A DNA stretch of 64,000 bases from Paralvinella palmiformis (taxonomy: Eukaryota; Annelida; Polychaeta; Terebellida; Alvinellidae), in contig JAODUP010000404.1 of the NCBI GenBank assembly GCA_025642065.1, forward strand, positions 270,001-334,000, read 5' to 3'. Below the pieces are notes generated by a model. That model was not told where the DNA came from. It did not search any database and saw only the letters and a program-made list of their open reading frames with translations. The position numbers were made by a program, and so were the translations under genes. The stretch's first letter is position 1, and each line of letters opens with the position of its first letter. Of this stretch, positions 1-14,395 are shown piece by piece.

Positions 1-539
1 GGGTGCTGTACATCACCTAATTCCCCCCCCCCCCAGCCATGGTCACGTTCAGATAAACAACCGCAGTTCGTTTGATGTCCCATTCAATTAACGGCCAACT
101 CCTGCCTACGTTATAATAAGGACGAAGCTAATCTAACCAGCACAAGGGAGATACGACCGGAGTGAGGCGTGGAGATCGTCCCCGAAGTAAACTTACCTGG
201 ACAGCGCGGGCTACCTATCAGTCAGTATAGTAGCCTAGAGTTAACTTGGCTCATAATAACCCCCCCGCCTCCCCGCCTCGAGCCTCCCCATCCCCACTCA
301 AACACGTGCACACAAAAGCACCAAGCATCGGATAGAGGGAGCTAGTGGTTTTTGCCGGTTTTCCCGGGGCCGCTCTCAGACGCAGCCTTTGGTTGGTAGT
401 AGACTGGAGGACTAAGGGCTCTCTGACTGGCTGACTGACTTGACTGGGCTGACTCGGTGTGTATGTTTGTGTCTCTCTCTCTCTCTCTCTCTGTGTGTGT
501 GCTGTAGCTTAGTGCGCGCATGTGCTGGCTGTTGTCTCG

Positions 540-712
540 TTGTTGCGGAGATGTTTGCACGTTTTATAACTCGGTAGGAGTTGGTCGAGCTGTGTTTGGA
601 TTGGTACGGACGTATATCACATCGATGGTCTTCGATGACCCAGTGTCGGTACGAGTGAATAATTGTCTATAAGTCGACGGATAGGGAGGATTAGTTTATT
701 CCGAGTAGAGGT
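540..712 (+). promoter_or_regulatory. Candidate promoter and non-coding first exon
   Basis: A CpG-rich stretch (cgttgttgcgg, ggtacggacg, gtcgacgg) ends in a good donor (gtagag followed by gtaagc at 711). It could be a non-coding first exon of the FN3 gene 20 kb downstream or of another gene. No transcript support. Confidence 0.25.
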
Positions 713-910
713 AAGCGCGGACTATAGTTGTGTGTTTGATGGTTTGTGAGCGAGCGAAGGCCCGGTCTAGTTCGAGCGAGCGGGGATGGTTTATAAGTGA
801 TGATCATGATTATCATCATCATCATGGGGTGTTCAGTTTCCTATTTGTTGTTTGTATCATTATCAGTCAATAATCAGACATCAGTCCAATGCTGTTATCA
901 TTATTGTTCT

Positions 911-950
<40 letters not shown>

Positions 951-1379
951 GAGAGAGAGAACTGTAACCCAAAATGTGACTTCACAGTTCCACGGACGTT
1001 GTAGATGTATAAAATCTACAATTACAATACTACTACATATCAGTCATTACATGTGTATTATATCGGTGCCAGTGGCCCAGTGGGCGTCGATATCCACCCA
1101 TATACATCGATCTGCATTCCGTATTTTCCTTGGGCAATGTTTGGCGTGGATTTATGTGTATGTTGGAAGGCGAATGGCTGGGCGGATGGTAGATGGACAG
1201 GTTAATCTCCGCCTACTATTCTTGGCCCCACGGGGACGTAATTTCCCCTCCAAAAGATTACCGAAGGGATTGTTCTTGGATGACTGTTCCCCCTTTTAGG
1301 ATTACACACATAAATGAATAAATCGCTGAATTACGTGTCATCATTCATCAGTACCTTAAATCCTTTACGACTAACACAC
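713..1379. other. Gene-free stretch
   Basis: Apart from the GA microsatellite, I see no coding or structural signal. The 136-codon frame here starts in the GA repeat and shows no domain. Confidence 0.5.
911..960. repeat. (GA)n microsatellite
   Basis: Fifty bases of GA with one GATA interruption. The Glu-Arg frame it opens is spurious. Confidence 0.95.
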
Positions 1380-1450
1380 CTGTGGCTCTATAATGATAGT
1401 TTCTGGGTTTAAATCCGAGTCATACCTGTATTTGTGGGATGTTTGCCCGG
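1380..1450 (+). mobile_element. SINE family 3 fragment
   Basis: Carries the B box gggtttaaatccgag and the tcatacctgtatttgtggga block also seen at 63.1 kb. The rest is lost. Confidence 0.4.
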
Positions 1451-3164
1451 AAAATAATCAGATCACTCATCAACTGTTACCTACATGTGATACATCATGC
1501 TATTATTAATGTACGTTTACCTGCAGGTTTTTTTAACCTACATTTAATCGCATTCGTACCGATATCATTTATTGATAACCCTACACATCAATCACTGAGT
1601 CTGTTATTGACTAGATCACACTTAATCAGCTGACATATGTCAGTGACATTATCATTATTATATCATTATTATCAATGAAGGCTGACCCACAACCCCGCGA
1701 GTGTCGGGAACATTTCAGCCGTCACCTCGTCGGTCACCATCGAATGGGCGACGAAGTCAGAATATTGACGAATGTTTATTTTTCTGAGAACGTTTTAGCT
1801 GGCCCTGTTAGTGACTGCTATATGTTGCTGAAAGGCTATATTTATATTCGTCCGTTCTGTTGTTGACGATCTGTCGATCTCAGATCACCAGGCATTTGCA
1901 GTGTATTGATCATTCCAGCACTATAAGCCTACTTAGTGGCCAACTGGTCGGTTTGGTAATGCCACGATAGAGAAATTAGTTCGTTTGAAGTAATAGGGCC
2001 AGTTGCTGACACGACCTAGTTTATGTGGACTAGAAATAGGGTGTTGTCGGCAGGTCCTTCTGGTCGAAGGTCAGGACGTCTGTACGTTCTACCTGAACAG
2101 AAAAATCAAAAGCATAGCAATAATATGTACAGCTATCATTCAGTGTGTGCAGAAACTGGTGAGTGGCTAAGAAGTGGATCAGGCTTTGTGGATGACTAGG
2201 CCGGGAAGAGTTATTCCTGGCAGCTCCCAACAAACTATAATTACTATTGCCACCGTTGTGATTGATTCTCTTAGACTCTGTCCTTTGAGTGAAATTAGTT
2301 AGAATTTCTTTAATAACATGGAAGCCAATGTACTCTGATGGCAAGGCTGGTTTCTTTGGTGAGTGCGCGTGCATTTAATTAATTATTATCTTTAAACAGC
2401 TTCACCATCTATTTCTAAACACCAACAGCGCATCCGGAAACTTGGCTCGTCTGGAATCCGGATTTGTTACACCTATTTCATTTGTCCTTGTCCTTACCAT
2501 GCTCAGACTGGCATTGAAACTGTTTACTGAAAGCATTATAAATAATTGGCATTTGGTATGACTTTTGATCCGGATGAAAAGGATCAACGTGGAAATAATG
2601 TAGCTAGTTTTTAATATTAAATGTCATTGTATTTGTGTCTGCTTGGGGAGGGGGGGGGGTCCTCTATGGATGTGAACTATCAAGCTCTGTAAGTTGTTAT
2701 ATTTAATTATAAAGGGATTTTATTGTATTACCAGTAACTGCGAAAGATCAGAAGGCATTTGTTTAACAAATGTTATCAATTTGTGATTGTATTTATTGGG
2801 ATCAATTAAGATGATATGACATAAGCAACTTGACCAGACTGATTAATGGACGAATTGATAAATTTGACTTAATTATGTTAATTAATTTGTACTGTTAGTT
2901 AATTGATTTATATGGAAATTATATATATTTCTTGTTGTTGATTTGTATCATCTCAGATTCTGGTCTACAGCGGGGTATTTTTCGACAATGTCAGCGCCTG
3001 GCTTGAACGATGCCACTTAAAAATAGTTATTGTTGTGTACATTAAATGAATAAGAGCTATTCTATTTATTTGCCAAATTAAATATCACCTATTTCACTAT
3101 TGAACATCTTTTTAATAAAATTGATTTCACCTCTAACTGGCTGTTATATTTAAGAGTAAATGTT

Positions 3165-3335
3165 AGTAACATTTGATTTATTGTGGCTGATGGGTGAGCG
3201 GCCATTGTGATGCAATTTGGTGGTTTCTGGAGATTGTGGGATCTGATATTGTTTAGTAACTAAGAAAATGTTGTTTACATTTGATTTGTTATGGCTGATG
3301 GGCGAGTGACCATTGTGATGAATTTTCGGGGGGAA
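3165..3335. repeat. Two-copy tandem repeat, about 109 bp
   Basis: acatttgatttattgtggct, then gatgggtgagcggccattgt at 3167, recurs at 3276 as acatttgatttgttatggct and gatgggcgagtgaccattgt. The rest of the unit is diverged. Confidence 0.75.
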
Positions 3336-5008
3336 ATTCGAGGTCTTCCAGCAAACTAGTCTGAGAACCTCTGACTTAATCATGACGCGGTTCAGTAACT
3401 TGCTGTGCGGTTCATTAGCCAATATTCTAGTCTAAATGGTAGTTAGATCACTTTCCACTATTAAGCGCCTTAATAAGATATTGAGGAACCTACTGGGGCA
3501 CCCCCCCTCCCCGTAAGGCGCTTATGCGTGATACGCTTTCATTGAGTGTCTTGTCCAGCGTCGCGCGCATTCATCTTGATCTGGATTGGATGCCCGCCCG
3601 AACCACGGTATAACTGCCGGATTTCATCTAGGAACGTAAGCTCATCTTGCCTGCGAAAATAATGTTTAGAATGGTGTGATTAATGCCGCAGTGTCCTCAC
3701 TGTATGTAATGGCCCTGGCTATTGGCTTTGTTAAGTGATCTTGAAGCCGTATTAGGATGTGCATTAAGGGCTCAGCCATGTATAATGGCAGTTAATTTGC
3801 GATAAACAAGCAATTTGGTGCTCTAAGCCCAGAGCGGATTTAGTGCGAATCCCATTGTGTTCGATGATGGTGGCATGGGATCCAATCAGTAGGTCATTGT
3901 ACCAGACCAGCAGCTGGTCTTGTATCAGCTGAGATTGACTGGACCAACTGGCCTGGTAGCGGGACTGTTTGTTCTATAAACGCAATACCAGTTGGATACC
4001 TGGGCCAATGCCAGCTGGTTCTGGAGTTTCCCAAAAGATAATCAGTACCACATGAGCTAATTAAAAGATGCTAATTGGCATTTCAACTGATTGTTTGGTG
4101 CCGCATCAGTTGGTGGCTACTAGATATCAGATCAGGTGGGCATCAGTAACTATATTAGCCAGGTGATCACCAGATAATGCATCAATTAGTGCCTAAGTAT
4201 CTCATTAACAGCTCATCATCAATTACACCTGCAGGTCATTTATAGGTGTCACATGAGCTAGTTGACAGTCACCTTTTCCTGGTTACAGTTTGCTACTGAT
4301 CCCGTCACACTAATATATTCATATTTTTGTATTTGACTGTATAGTCAGTATGATTTATGTCAATTAAAGCAATTCGTTAGTCACTCTGTCATTCATTTTT
4401 GGCAAATATTACATAAAATACATGTTTCTGTGACTCGTAAAGGGTTAGTATTTACACCGATCCCTTTGAGCTGGCCACCATGTGATTAATTAATTATACA
4501 ACAAAATACGCACCAGTGCTCAATGTTGATACTATGAGAATGGTGACGTTGATGACGTAAGTACACAACTCTGTTGCTGAACATGCCAAACTAAAACGGA
4601 TATAATTGAATATTCATGAGCATGCTTTATTTGGTACCGAAAATACATTAAGCTTGACTGTTGTCCTTACCACCATGTATGAGAAGAAATGTGATAAAAT
4701 GTGATAAAATGACAGAAAATAGTTACATTATTGATGCTTCTAATCAAATCATGGATAGGTCAACAATCTGGATATTCACTCTACCAGAATTACCCTGAGG
4801 CAGATATTTCCCAATCAGATAGTTGATCTTTTGATAATGATGCACTATCTCCAGCATAAATTGGCTTTTTACTATAGGATGATGCTTGGCTAGTTCAATG
4901 CACTTTATGCATGTGTTATAAGGCCCCAAAGAAAGGTTATCAAGTTGAAAGATCAGAGATATAGGTCTTATTGGAGCAAGCCGTGTGTGTCTGTATATGG
5001 TTAATCAT

Positions 5009-5009
<1 letters not shown>

Positions 5010-5107
<98 letters not shown>

Positions 5108-5121
5108 AGAGAGAGAGAGAG
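5010..5121. repeat. (TC)n(TA)n(GA)n compound microsatellite
   Basis: About 40 bases of TC, 50 of TA and 22 of GA. The TC and GA arms can pair around the TA core, making a long potential hairpin. Similar TA-GA compounds occur at 58029-58090. Confidence 0.95.
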
Positions 5122-6407
5122 ATTTGCTCAATATAAGGAAATGAGCAGAGTGCAGGCTGTAAAGTACTGACAACGTTTACTAATGATCTGTCCCCTGAAT
5201 TGATCAGTTGTTTCAATATATGATGTTTAACTGGCAGTCATCAATCCCACTATTTTCGTTGTACATTGTCAAGTTTTGGTAAATGATGAGTATTCTAATT
5301 TTCTTGCTAGAAACTTCTAATATATTTTATTTGGAATGAACTGTTTAAGTTTAATATACCAACGCACTAAATTTGCTATTTGTATTACTGTCCATCACCA
5401 TTAACGGGTCAAATTAGATGTTGTCAGATTATTCATGTTTGACTGTAATACACATTTGTACAGCGAGCGAGTACTTTGTTTAGATTGGGAACTGGTCACA
5501 GCTGAGGTATATGGCGAGGAGGAAGTTCCCAGGGAAACAAAATTTGTTTATCAAAGAGAAATATTTGATGTTAGCTATCAGAGGGGAATGGTGCTGTTTG
5601 GGACAGCTAGATGGGTGAAATTCCCGGTAGCATGTTTCTACAATGTTTTGTCATTTTATTTTTTGTGATAACATTTCAGATATGGTTGGTTTAACTATTC
5701 GGTAGAGCGTTTGATGGGTTTCATGGTCTTTCAAATGTCACTTGTGTGGTTTGAGTGGCCATCCAGTTTTCTGCAAAAATGGTTCATTTTCTATTGTGTC
5801 AAATGAGAGATAGCGTTCAGCATTCTCCTCCCAGTTGTGTCACACCTTGTTAGAGTTCTATCCATCACTGATATAAATACCAAATAGGGAGACCCTATGA
5901 GTGGGGACCCTCCTTAGGGATCTTCTCAGCTCCCTCTGTGTGCTGTTACTTTCTTAGTCATGAGGGAAGAAATAGGTTTGACCTGCTCAGAACCTTAAAG
6001 ATGGGTACGCTTCACACACACGCACGCACACGCACGCACGCACACACACATACAAATTAGCTCTGGGTATGAGTATATTATGCGCGGGTTGATATGTTAC
6101 GAATGCTGGTCTCATCTGGAATCCATTAGTTGAGGATCTACTCATTGGGGAAACAAGTATATCAGGACTAAGCCTTTTATTGCAGGATGAAACAACCAAC
6201 AAACACAGCATGTGTAGTGAATAATACAAATAACTGCTATCTACTGCTAGTATCCTATCAATTGAACGCTTCACAACAATTAATGAACTCACCAGGTGCT
6301 TCTGATCGATATATTTATTGTGGTCGAGGCGCGCGCGCGCGCGTTTGTGTGTATGAGTTATAAAGGCGCTGGCACCGTCAACTATATATTATATAGTTTC
6401 GTGTAAG

Positions 6408-6500
6408 GTGGCGAGTTCACTTGGTAGAGTGGAGTGGTAAACCATTGTGTGTTAGATGTTCTAGGTTCAAATCCCACTGGTCTGGGTAGATCCCACATGT
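6408..6500 (+). mobile_element. tRNA-like SINE head
   Basis: ggtggcgagttcacttggta (A box) and gttctaggttcaaatcccac (B box) are spaced as in a tRNA, but no cloverleaf closes, so it reads as a SINE head. The following tgggtagatcccacatg is not seen elsewhere in the window. Confidence 0.45.
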
Positions 6501-7124
6501 CCTCATTGGTTGTTTCAAACGTTAGAATGCTACTTGGGCAATTAAAATGACTAGGTTATGGTATATATGGCGGGAGAATATGTGTAGCGTTTTCTGAAAA
6601 AGCGTCATAACATGTTTTTAACGTTGTAGCCACGTGACAGTGTTTACCATCTTCGAAAGACAAACGAAATATTAAATAGCACGATATAATACGAACCACA
6701 CAATAGTGTCACCTGTAATGATAATGTGTGGCTTCTATATGGTATACCCGTACGTAATATTCTGATAATGTAGTTTAATCAAAATTCCGGAGATCAAATT
6801 CAGCCTCTAATTTTTCCTGTTTGTTGTTTGTTTGTTTGTGTTACCGTTAGGTTTCTTGTGGAAGAAACCGGTTTCTTCCGGGACTCTGGAAGAAACTGAA
6901 AGATTAATCATATTGACCAACAGCATTATAGGCTTTTACTACAAAATAAGCTCTTTCTTGCATTCAGTAGAATTGGAGCTGTTACTTCTTATTGGCTAGA
7001 TGAATAAAAATTGGCGTTGTGGGTCAGATTTATATTTAAAAAAAAATATTACGGTGGAAACTAATCGCTGGTTTGTGTTGATATAGGCAATTTGCATTGC
7101 CCCCCCCCCCCACACACACACACA

Positions 7125-7315
7125 CAGGGGTGAAATGTTTTACCGCCACTTTTGGGAACGCGGTATGCTAACTGGGCCAAATGACCTCCAACGGTAATGA
7201 GAGAAAATGATGGATGAAACACTCCTCAGAATTACGGCGGCTGGAGTTTGAACTCGGGTCCTATTGAACGGAGGCCTATCATGCTACCAGTTAGAACGTG
7301 CTGACTCCCATTATC
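7125..7315 (-). mobile_element. SINE family 2, copy
   Basis: Reverse strand reads ttctaactggtagcatgata (head), gagttcaaactcc (B box), ctgaggagtgtttcatc and tttggcccagttagcata, matching the copy at 56.5 kb. A (CA)n tract precedes it. Confidence 0.68.
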
Positions 7316-8804
7316 ACGCTATGCACCCATGCATGTGTACACGAATACAGAAACTAGAGAATTTGGGTATGATGTTATTAGCTGATTTACTGAGTGATCT
7401 AACCAGTTGAGTTAATTCATCCATGTAGTACACAGCGATCTCGAACGCGTAGCAAATGCCATCAGATTGTTATTGTTAATATTGGTGTTGTTATTATTAT
7501 GGATTGAGTACACGTATTGCCAATGGCAATAGCTGTAGTGCAATCAGTTGATTATCTCGTTGTTTCCAGTCAAAATACATTCTGATTATCCGAGAGTCTT
7601 CTACAAAGTAAACAACGTCGTTTCGCGGAAAGATATTCAGGAATGCCACCAACAAGATGCTATGATTTCCTGCAACAAAATATTCCATCTATTATTCATC
7701 TGATAAATGGCCTGATACCACTACACTTGTCTTTGGTGGATGGCATGTTTCATGGGGCAATTGAGTGGAAGGATTGAATAATTGTTCCATTGGCAGATTG
7801 TCAATGCTTTGAAGTGTGTCTGCTGCGTTCCCGTGTCTGTCTCTAATGACAGACATCAGAGATGGCGGACTCTGATGTGGCTGGAATGTGAAGTGATGGA
7901 ACTTGTTAGCTTCCTACAGCTGACATAAAGGTCATCACAGATACAGCGTAGGTAGAAAAATCCACTCAATCTACTTGCTGTTTGGCATTTCTGGATAGCA
8001 TTTTCAATCCAAATTGGCCACCAGAAGATTCAATTAGCTACCATTTTATTTTTAATTATATAAAAAAGTCTATAACAGTTATGTTTATTACATTTATTGG
8101 ACAGTACTGCTTAATTAGGGGGAAATGGGCAGTGGATAGTTTTCAGCAAATGATAGTTTTGATGTGTTAAAAACCAATTTTTAAATTTTACATATGATAA
8201 TTTGTAATTTATAAAAAAAATTAAATAAATGGTTTGGCAGTTTGTAGCCACCATAAAAACTGTACAGCATTTCATATTAATTTATTCAGCTCGGAATAGT
8301 TTTTAAAATTGTCTTGTGTTAACATAAATGTGTACTTAAAGCCCCCAACCATACCCAGCAATATTGTGATAAACACTCCACAAACTATGAGCCGAGGAAT
8401 AGTTCATGAACTACGAAATGAGTATTACTAGTTCACGAACTGTCCACAAACTACTTGAGAACTGTGAATTCACTAGAAGTAACCATTTCATGCTAATGAA
8501 ATTCATAAGTCATTCATGGGATTTTGACCATGACCTGTTCATGACATTCCCACCGAGATAACAAGATGACTTTCTGGCTGTTTACCTACAACCTGCATTA
8601 CAGATAAATATATACGTTCAGTAATCCATAACATCGCTATTGCACAGTGAACCATTTTCCCCAAATGCAGTTTTCCATTATATTATAAATGTACCAGCAT
8701 AGTACATTTGTTAGTCAGGAATGCTGGTTCTGTATTGTTAACCATTGGAACCATTAAGCTTGGATGGAGTTTGGATTTACCTTTTTTTTTTATATCAATC
8801 ACTA

Positions 8805-8965
8805 TTTTGATGTTCGACGTTTTATGGCCACTTTTGGAGAAAGGGTAGACTCAATAGATCGAGCGGCACTTCGAAAGATGAAACACCCCTCAGACACGCC
8901 TCAGAGTTCGGCGACCAACTGCGTTATCTGTTAGACAATGGAGGCGCCCCCTATCAACCACCAGT
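8805..8965 (-). mobile_element. SINE family 2, diverged copy
   Basis: Shares gttttatggccacttttgg, gaaagatgaaacacccctcag and tctgttagacaatggaggcg with the 7.1 and 63.3 kb copies; the head is degraded. Confidence 0.55.
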
Positions 8966-11900
8966 AAAACAATCTAAGTGACCCGATGACAATGTACTTA
9001 TTATTATAATTAGGTACAATTGATTATCCTAATTTAACCAGTGCACGGCTGTTAGTGCACTTGCGTGCACTGGCAACAGTGCATGTTGCTATTTCCTAAC
9101 CAAACCTTGGTCGCTGTATAACTGGCTGAAATGCCACTCTTAGTATTCCGGAGAACAATATCCAAACGTTGTAGCTGTCAGTGTTAGCTAACATGGATTA
9201 GAAGTTAGAACTCGGCCGGAGAAAATCCCCCATTTAATGTCTCCCTATCGAAACTAAGAGTTCCTGTATTCAATGAAGAAATAGTATAAAGTTTCCATAG
9301 CAACACAGATCAAAATCGGCGGGAACACGGATTAAAAGGTACACAAAGGTTGTATATAAATATGTCGGGTTTTTTTGTTCGTCGTTGGCAGGTTTCCATA
9401 CGCATGTTGTTATTAAATCGCGCCGACACTAAAAAAAAGCCCCGACCTAGGCACAGACTGAAGTTAGTAATGTGTCACCTGTCATAATATTGATTGCTCG
9501 GATCTCTGGCTTTAAACATATGTCAGCCGTGTGTCAGTGTGCGCAGAACATGTTATGGGCTTGGGTTATGGTAATATGTATGTGTGTGTGTGTGTGTATT
9601 TAAGTTTTAACCAGCAAACATTTTTGATGGCGAAGTGCTTTACACTGTTAGGAAATTTTTTTAAATCCGGTTTCTCGCCGCTGGTTGGCTAGTTTTCAGC
9701 TAGACGTTTGTTAGCTCTGGTTTGTTATTGGCTGCTGCTAATTCTGGATATATATATATATATATATATATATGATTCCAGTAATCTATGCGGTTCCTGC
9801 TGGATAATGCTTCCATTGAACGTGGTGGTGCTGAGTTTTTGGTTCATTATGAATTAATATTTGCGTTAATAGGTGTGCATACAAGCAGGCAGGTAAAAAT
9901 CGTTTGGTGGTGATTATAGGGGTTAATAATGGGATAATCGAATGTGATCAGAGACTGTTTATATATGTGAACGCTTGGGTATGAACAGGTGTATGGAATG
10001 ATCGGTTGTGTAGTATGTTTACACACGTTGATATGTATTAATACAGTCTATTTAGATAGGCAAAGAAATACACACAAACACACACACAGTGTCCTGGTTC
10101 TAGTATTGTGGTATCTTATTGCACTGAAGTCTAAAGTGTTACCCAAATTTATATATATAATCTTATATCACTCAGGCTAGGATAATGTCGGTCTAATTAA
10201 TATCTATTTATAGTTAAACTGTATATTATACATATTTCAGATACCCATTCTAGAACACAATCTACAATAGAAATTACATCATGTAAACATCATGTTTACA
10301 TGTAAATTATATACTGTACTGTTTCTAGAATGATGTGGGGCCCAAAGTAAATCAGCCACAGAGTCTGACCATGGATATTCACACATACACACACACACGT
10401 ATGATACAGCTAATCTGTATAATCAGGTAAATGTATATTATCTGAAATATTCAGGTAATGTGTATTAAATCTGTTAGTAATAGACGTATTACCTGAAATA
10501 TTTCTTTGATGGTACACTCCCAAGAGTACCAACAATCTTCATGTCATTACCTGTGTGTATCTATCTTGGTCTGGTTTTCTCACATCTATATATATATATA
10601 TATTATACCATGATTACATTTATTTCTCTTTAGATTGTTTAATCTCAAATTGTCTTGTGTCATATATAAACTTATCATGTTATCACAACATATAACGGAA
10701 TATATAGTGTCCTTATTCGATTACTGATTTTTTTGTACCGCGGTTCCCATCACTTTCTGTCATTTGTCCCGATCCAGATGACATTAAGCCTGTCATAACA
10801 CGCCCTGGTGTGTTGTTGATGATCCAAGTTTATGGCTGGCAGATATCTGCTGTTGTTGATGTGTTTCCCAGTGGTCTCCAGATGTGACCCAATGTCCGCA
10901 TCAGTCAGGTTGTGTTTATGTTGTATGATGACAAGTGATCACAGGCCACTGTCTGATGGCTTCATGAATTAATCATGAAGCTGTGGATTTAGGGATACAC
11001 CCACCATCCCCCATCCTCACAGTCACAACTCCCCTATATGATAATTTAGAGGTGTCTTCCTGCTGGGAGATTTATAGCGCAGTGTAGTCGTAGGATGAGA
11101 GTTACCCAAGGTTTTCATGTTTGAATATCACTGTTGTTGCTGGATGTTTGGTGAACATCCCTAGTGAAAAGATGATGGTGTTCATGGAAAGTTCATTAAT
11201 TGCATGATGCTTCTGAATAACTCATGAACAGTTTGTGAAACTGGCAATTCATGAATTCTTCATGAATTTCAAGTTGATGAATATTACAGGAACCAATTAG
11301 GAACAATACTTATCTAACAGTTCATTAAAATGTAGATCTGCTGGATGTTCTTCCACAGGTCTGCCAGTACCTTGGTTTCACTTAGCTCTAACTCTAAGTG
11401 GAAACTCGGTGTAACCATTAGAGGAGAAAAAAGTCATACCCTGGATATAATATAGTGTATGATGCTGTGGCGAGTGATAAATTGTATGAATGCAAATGCT
11501 CACTCAGAGTTGTAGTTGTCTGAAATGAAATTTGAGCCTTAGTTACTGTGATTTAGGTGACTCAATAATGAGGGTTGTTTATAAACTTTATATTATTATT
11601 ATTGTATGGTGGAGTATGTTAATGTATTCCATTGGCCTATCATTAGCTGTCAATAGACTAAAAGATTGTCCTGTTGTATATAGGACAATGTCACTTGTTA
11701 GGTCAGTTAATAATTTGTCAATATCATCATCACACGTGTTCTTTATTCAGTTTTAACATATTTATTATGTGTGTATAATCTGGTTTCGTGCTAAAAGCAT
11801 TAAATTAATGCATAACAATCCACCATCATCTAACTATTATTAGAAAAGTAGGTCATTAAGAATACAAAATGTGCAAAAAAAGAACTGGCCTAACATGATG

Positions 11901-13444
11901 CCACTTAGCGGTCATAAATTGGTCATATGCTTTGTCTGGCCACACCTATCATGGCTGGTGTATATGTCTGAATTACTATGTCCCAAAGAAATGACATGCT
12001 CAGGAGATGCAGGTTTCATGGCATTCAATCTTGTGATATAGCATAAAGTTGTAGAGTGTGAATGAGAATATTCAAAGAGATTTAATGCTCCCTCATAAAT
12101 TAATTTTCTAACTGGTTTTATATTTAGAAAATTAAAAAGGTGCCGATCTTCCAATAATGCACTAGTCTTACAGCTGAAACAGCTTCCAATCCTTGGGTGC
12201 ATAATTGTGAGATTCTTATTTTCAGCATCAGATAAATATTAGCCTTCAAAATCTTTACAAATTTGTGTTGTTTAATTTTTTAATGAAGTATATGCTCATC
12301 TTATTACTTCTGCTGTTTATTTAATTGGAAGGTTTCCATGTCAATTCATGTGCAGTGTCATTTATTTTTTATCAAAACATACCTCACTCTTGTTGATTTT
12401 TGCTTTGATTGAGAATATTTTTCATCATCATCTATGTCCATCATCTCTGCTGAGAGAGGGGGAAATAGGGCTTCTGCTGCAACTGTTTTTAAGAATGAAG
12501 TTGAATGATGTAGCTTTGAGAATCACATAGAGTGTTAACACATAGCCAGGAAAATATTTATCAACGATTTTTGGTGGGTATTATCTGTAAAATGTGTCAG
12601 TTTTTTCATATTAAATATTTAATTTTCCAGGAGCTTTCAGTGCCTAGCTTTGACTAAACAGATGGAAATCAGTGGATAAAATGAATATTTTATTGGCTGG
12701 ATATAAATTGATATGTTAGAGAAACTCAAATAAAAAGATTATGTTTTTTCCAGGATATGTTTAGCCAAAACAAAGTTCAAGAAATTTCAAAGGGCTGTGT
12801 GAACACTGTGACCGCATATAGTTTTACTAGCTTTTGGAGACAAAGATCTTTTGTTTCAAGACTTGTGTTGTTTAGGTTTTTGTAGCAAATTTGTTTTATG
12901 TTGTAGAGATGTTGACCATGCTCTCAATGTAGAGTATTTACTTGAGGAAAAAAACTGCTGCAATTATCTTTGTGGGTTTGCATCCTAAATTACAATGTTT
13001 AAATATTTAATCTTCATGTTATTTTTCCATTTTACTGATGTCTGAGAATTTTTTTTATATAAGATTTATTGATGACAAAAAAAACCCCACTAATGTAACT
13101 GTACAACTCCACAGTAAATCAATGAATTGAAAACAGCTTCAGACCTTGGTTATGGCTGCACTAGTTTTACAAGATGATGATAATGGCAAGTGGTAATATC
13201 AGGCCTGTGTGATAAACAAGAAAAGAATTATTGAACAGAATTCGGAGTCCGATTGCAGCCATTGGTGGTTTGTACAAATAGATATCAAAAGTACATATCA
13301 ATAATTAATACACGTTAGAATAAAGGTTTTGTGTTAAAAACAGCATGTCTTTGTGATCTAAATGGGTGGTGAAAATATGTAATTATTAATTATATCTTAA
13401 ATATTGCGTGTTGTCACTCATCATGTAATTAGCTCGCATATTGA
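8966..13444. other. Gene-free stretch, probably intron or intergenic
   Basis: Nothing coding recognised. It contains small dinucleotide arrays, a palindrome at 10282-10304 (catgtaaacatcatgtttacatg-like) and, at 11160-11330, gttcatgaac-like motifs also seen at 8380-8540. Confidence 0.5.
9570..9772. repeat. (TG)n at 9578 and (TA)n at 9748
   Basis: Two short dinucleotide arrays separated by about 150 bases of unique sequence. Confidence 0.85.
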
Positions 13445-13830
13445 CAAATACTCAAAATTATGATCATATCATCCCAATTCTTCACAAACTACATTGGCTA
13501 TCTGTTAGACAGTGTATCCATTTCAAGAATTTATTAATAACTTATAAATCTGTTAATAATATGGTGCCAGAATACCTGTGTGAACTGGTGTCCATTAGAA
13601 AGTCGCCCTGAAAACTATTGCAGGTGCCAGTGTCTCAAGTCATATGCTGATTGTGCGTTTAGTGTTGCAGCCCCGACTTTGGATAATAATAATTTTTTAA
13701 ATCTCTTATACTGTTATAGGTTGTTTACAGAAATTGTTTTGGTTATTATTATATTATTTGTACAGTGACCTTTGAATGGGTCCTGCTAGTAAGGGCACTT
13801 TATTAAATATACACTATTATTATTATTCTT
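13445..13830 (+). pseudogene. L2/CR1-like LINE 3' end
   Basis: Translation reads DHIIPILHKLHWLSVRQCI, then YKSVNNMVPEYLCELVSI, a frame break, and CAFSVAAPTL. These are the conserved last residues of CR1/L2 reverse transcriptases (HWLPV, F-K-x-L, APxYL-x-L, FSVAAPxLWN). The 3' end has a short (TATTA)-type tail at about 13810-13840. It is a typical 5'-truncated insertion. Confidence 0.75.
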
Positions 13831-14395
13831 TATTTTGTAATATGTCTATGTGTTAAGCAATCAATAAATGGCATTAATTACCATATTAATAATAATGACA
13901 GCAATATATTAATATATTTATGGCCTGCAACATCTTATCTCATCGTTGACTTCTCACCAACAATAACTTGCTGTCTTCTGCTTGCCAATTTCTGCAGTAA
14001 TTATGCCCTAGACAATTCTCCTGGTTTAATCCAGCGTCTTTGGCATCAGAGAATTGAGCAAAACTCCAAATAACAACATTATCTACACAGACATTGCCAT
14101 AGTCGTAGATGTTGTTGATAGTTAGGTTAACATGATTAATAAAAAGACAATATAGACAATATAGGTCTATGGATAAAAAGATCGTTTACTTTGTCTCAGG
14201 TGGCCATATAACTGGTTTGGGGGTTTGTTGTATATAATGCGATTGGAATATAAGATGATGTTGGTTATTTCAGTGGAAAGAGACGTACACAATCCACCTG
14301 AGCATCTCAACAGCAGCCTTTTGAAAAAAGTCTGATTCTTAAAAGCTTAATGGCATATCCCGCATAATCATGATAATCGATAATGTAAACCAAAC

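Larger units (their letters stand above)
1451..7124. other. Gene-free stretch
   Basis: No gene recognised. It holds the two-copy repeat at 3.2 kb, the TC-TA-GA compound at 5.0 kb, CA/CG tracts at 6020-6050 and 6330-6342 and a SINE head at 6.4 kb. A stretch around 3895-4240 is unusually rich in cagctggt/accagctg motifs. Confidence 0.5.

Noticed and set aside
889..1299. 136-codon frame starting in GA repeat
   Set aside because: The first part is microsatellite and the rest has no domain, splice signal or coding-like composition.
4985..5216. Ser-Leu and Tyr-Ile repeat frames
   Set aside because: TC/TA/GA microsatellite read in both strands.
6408..6500. A true tRNA gene
   Set aside because: A and B boxes are present but the arms do not pair into a cloverleaf and no acceptor stem closes.
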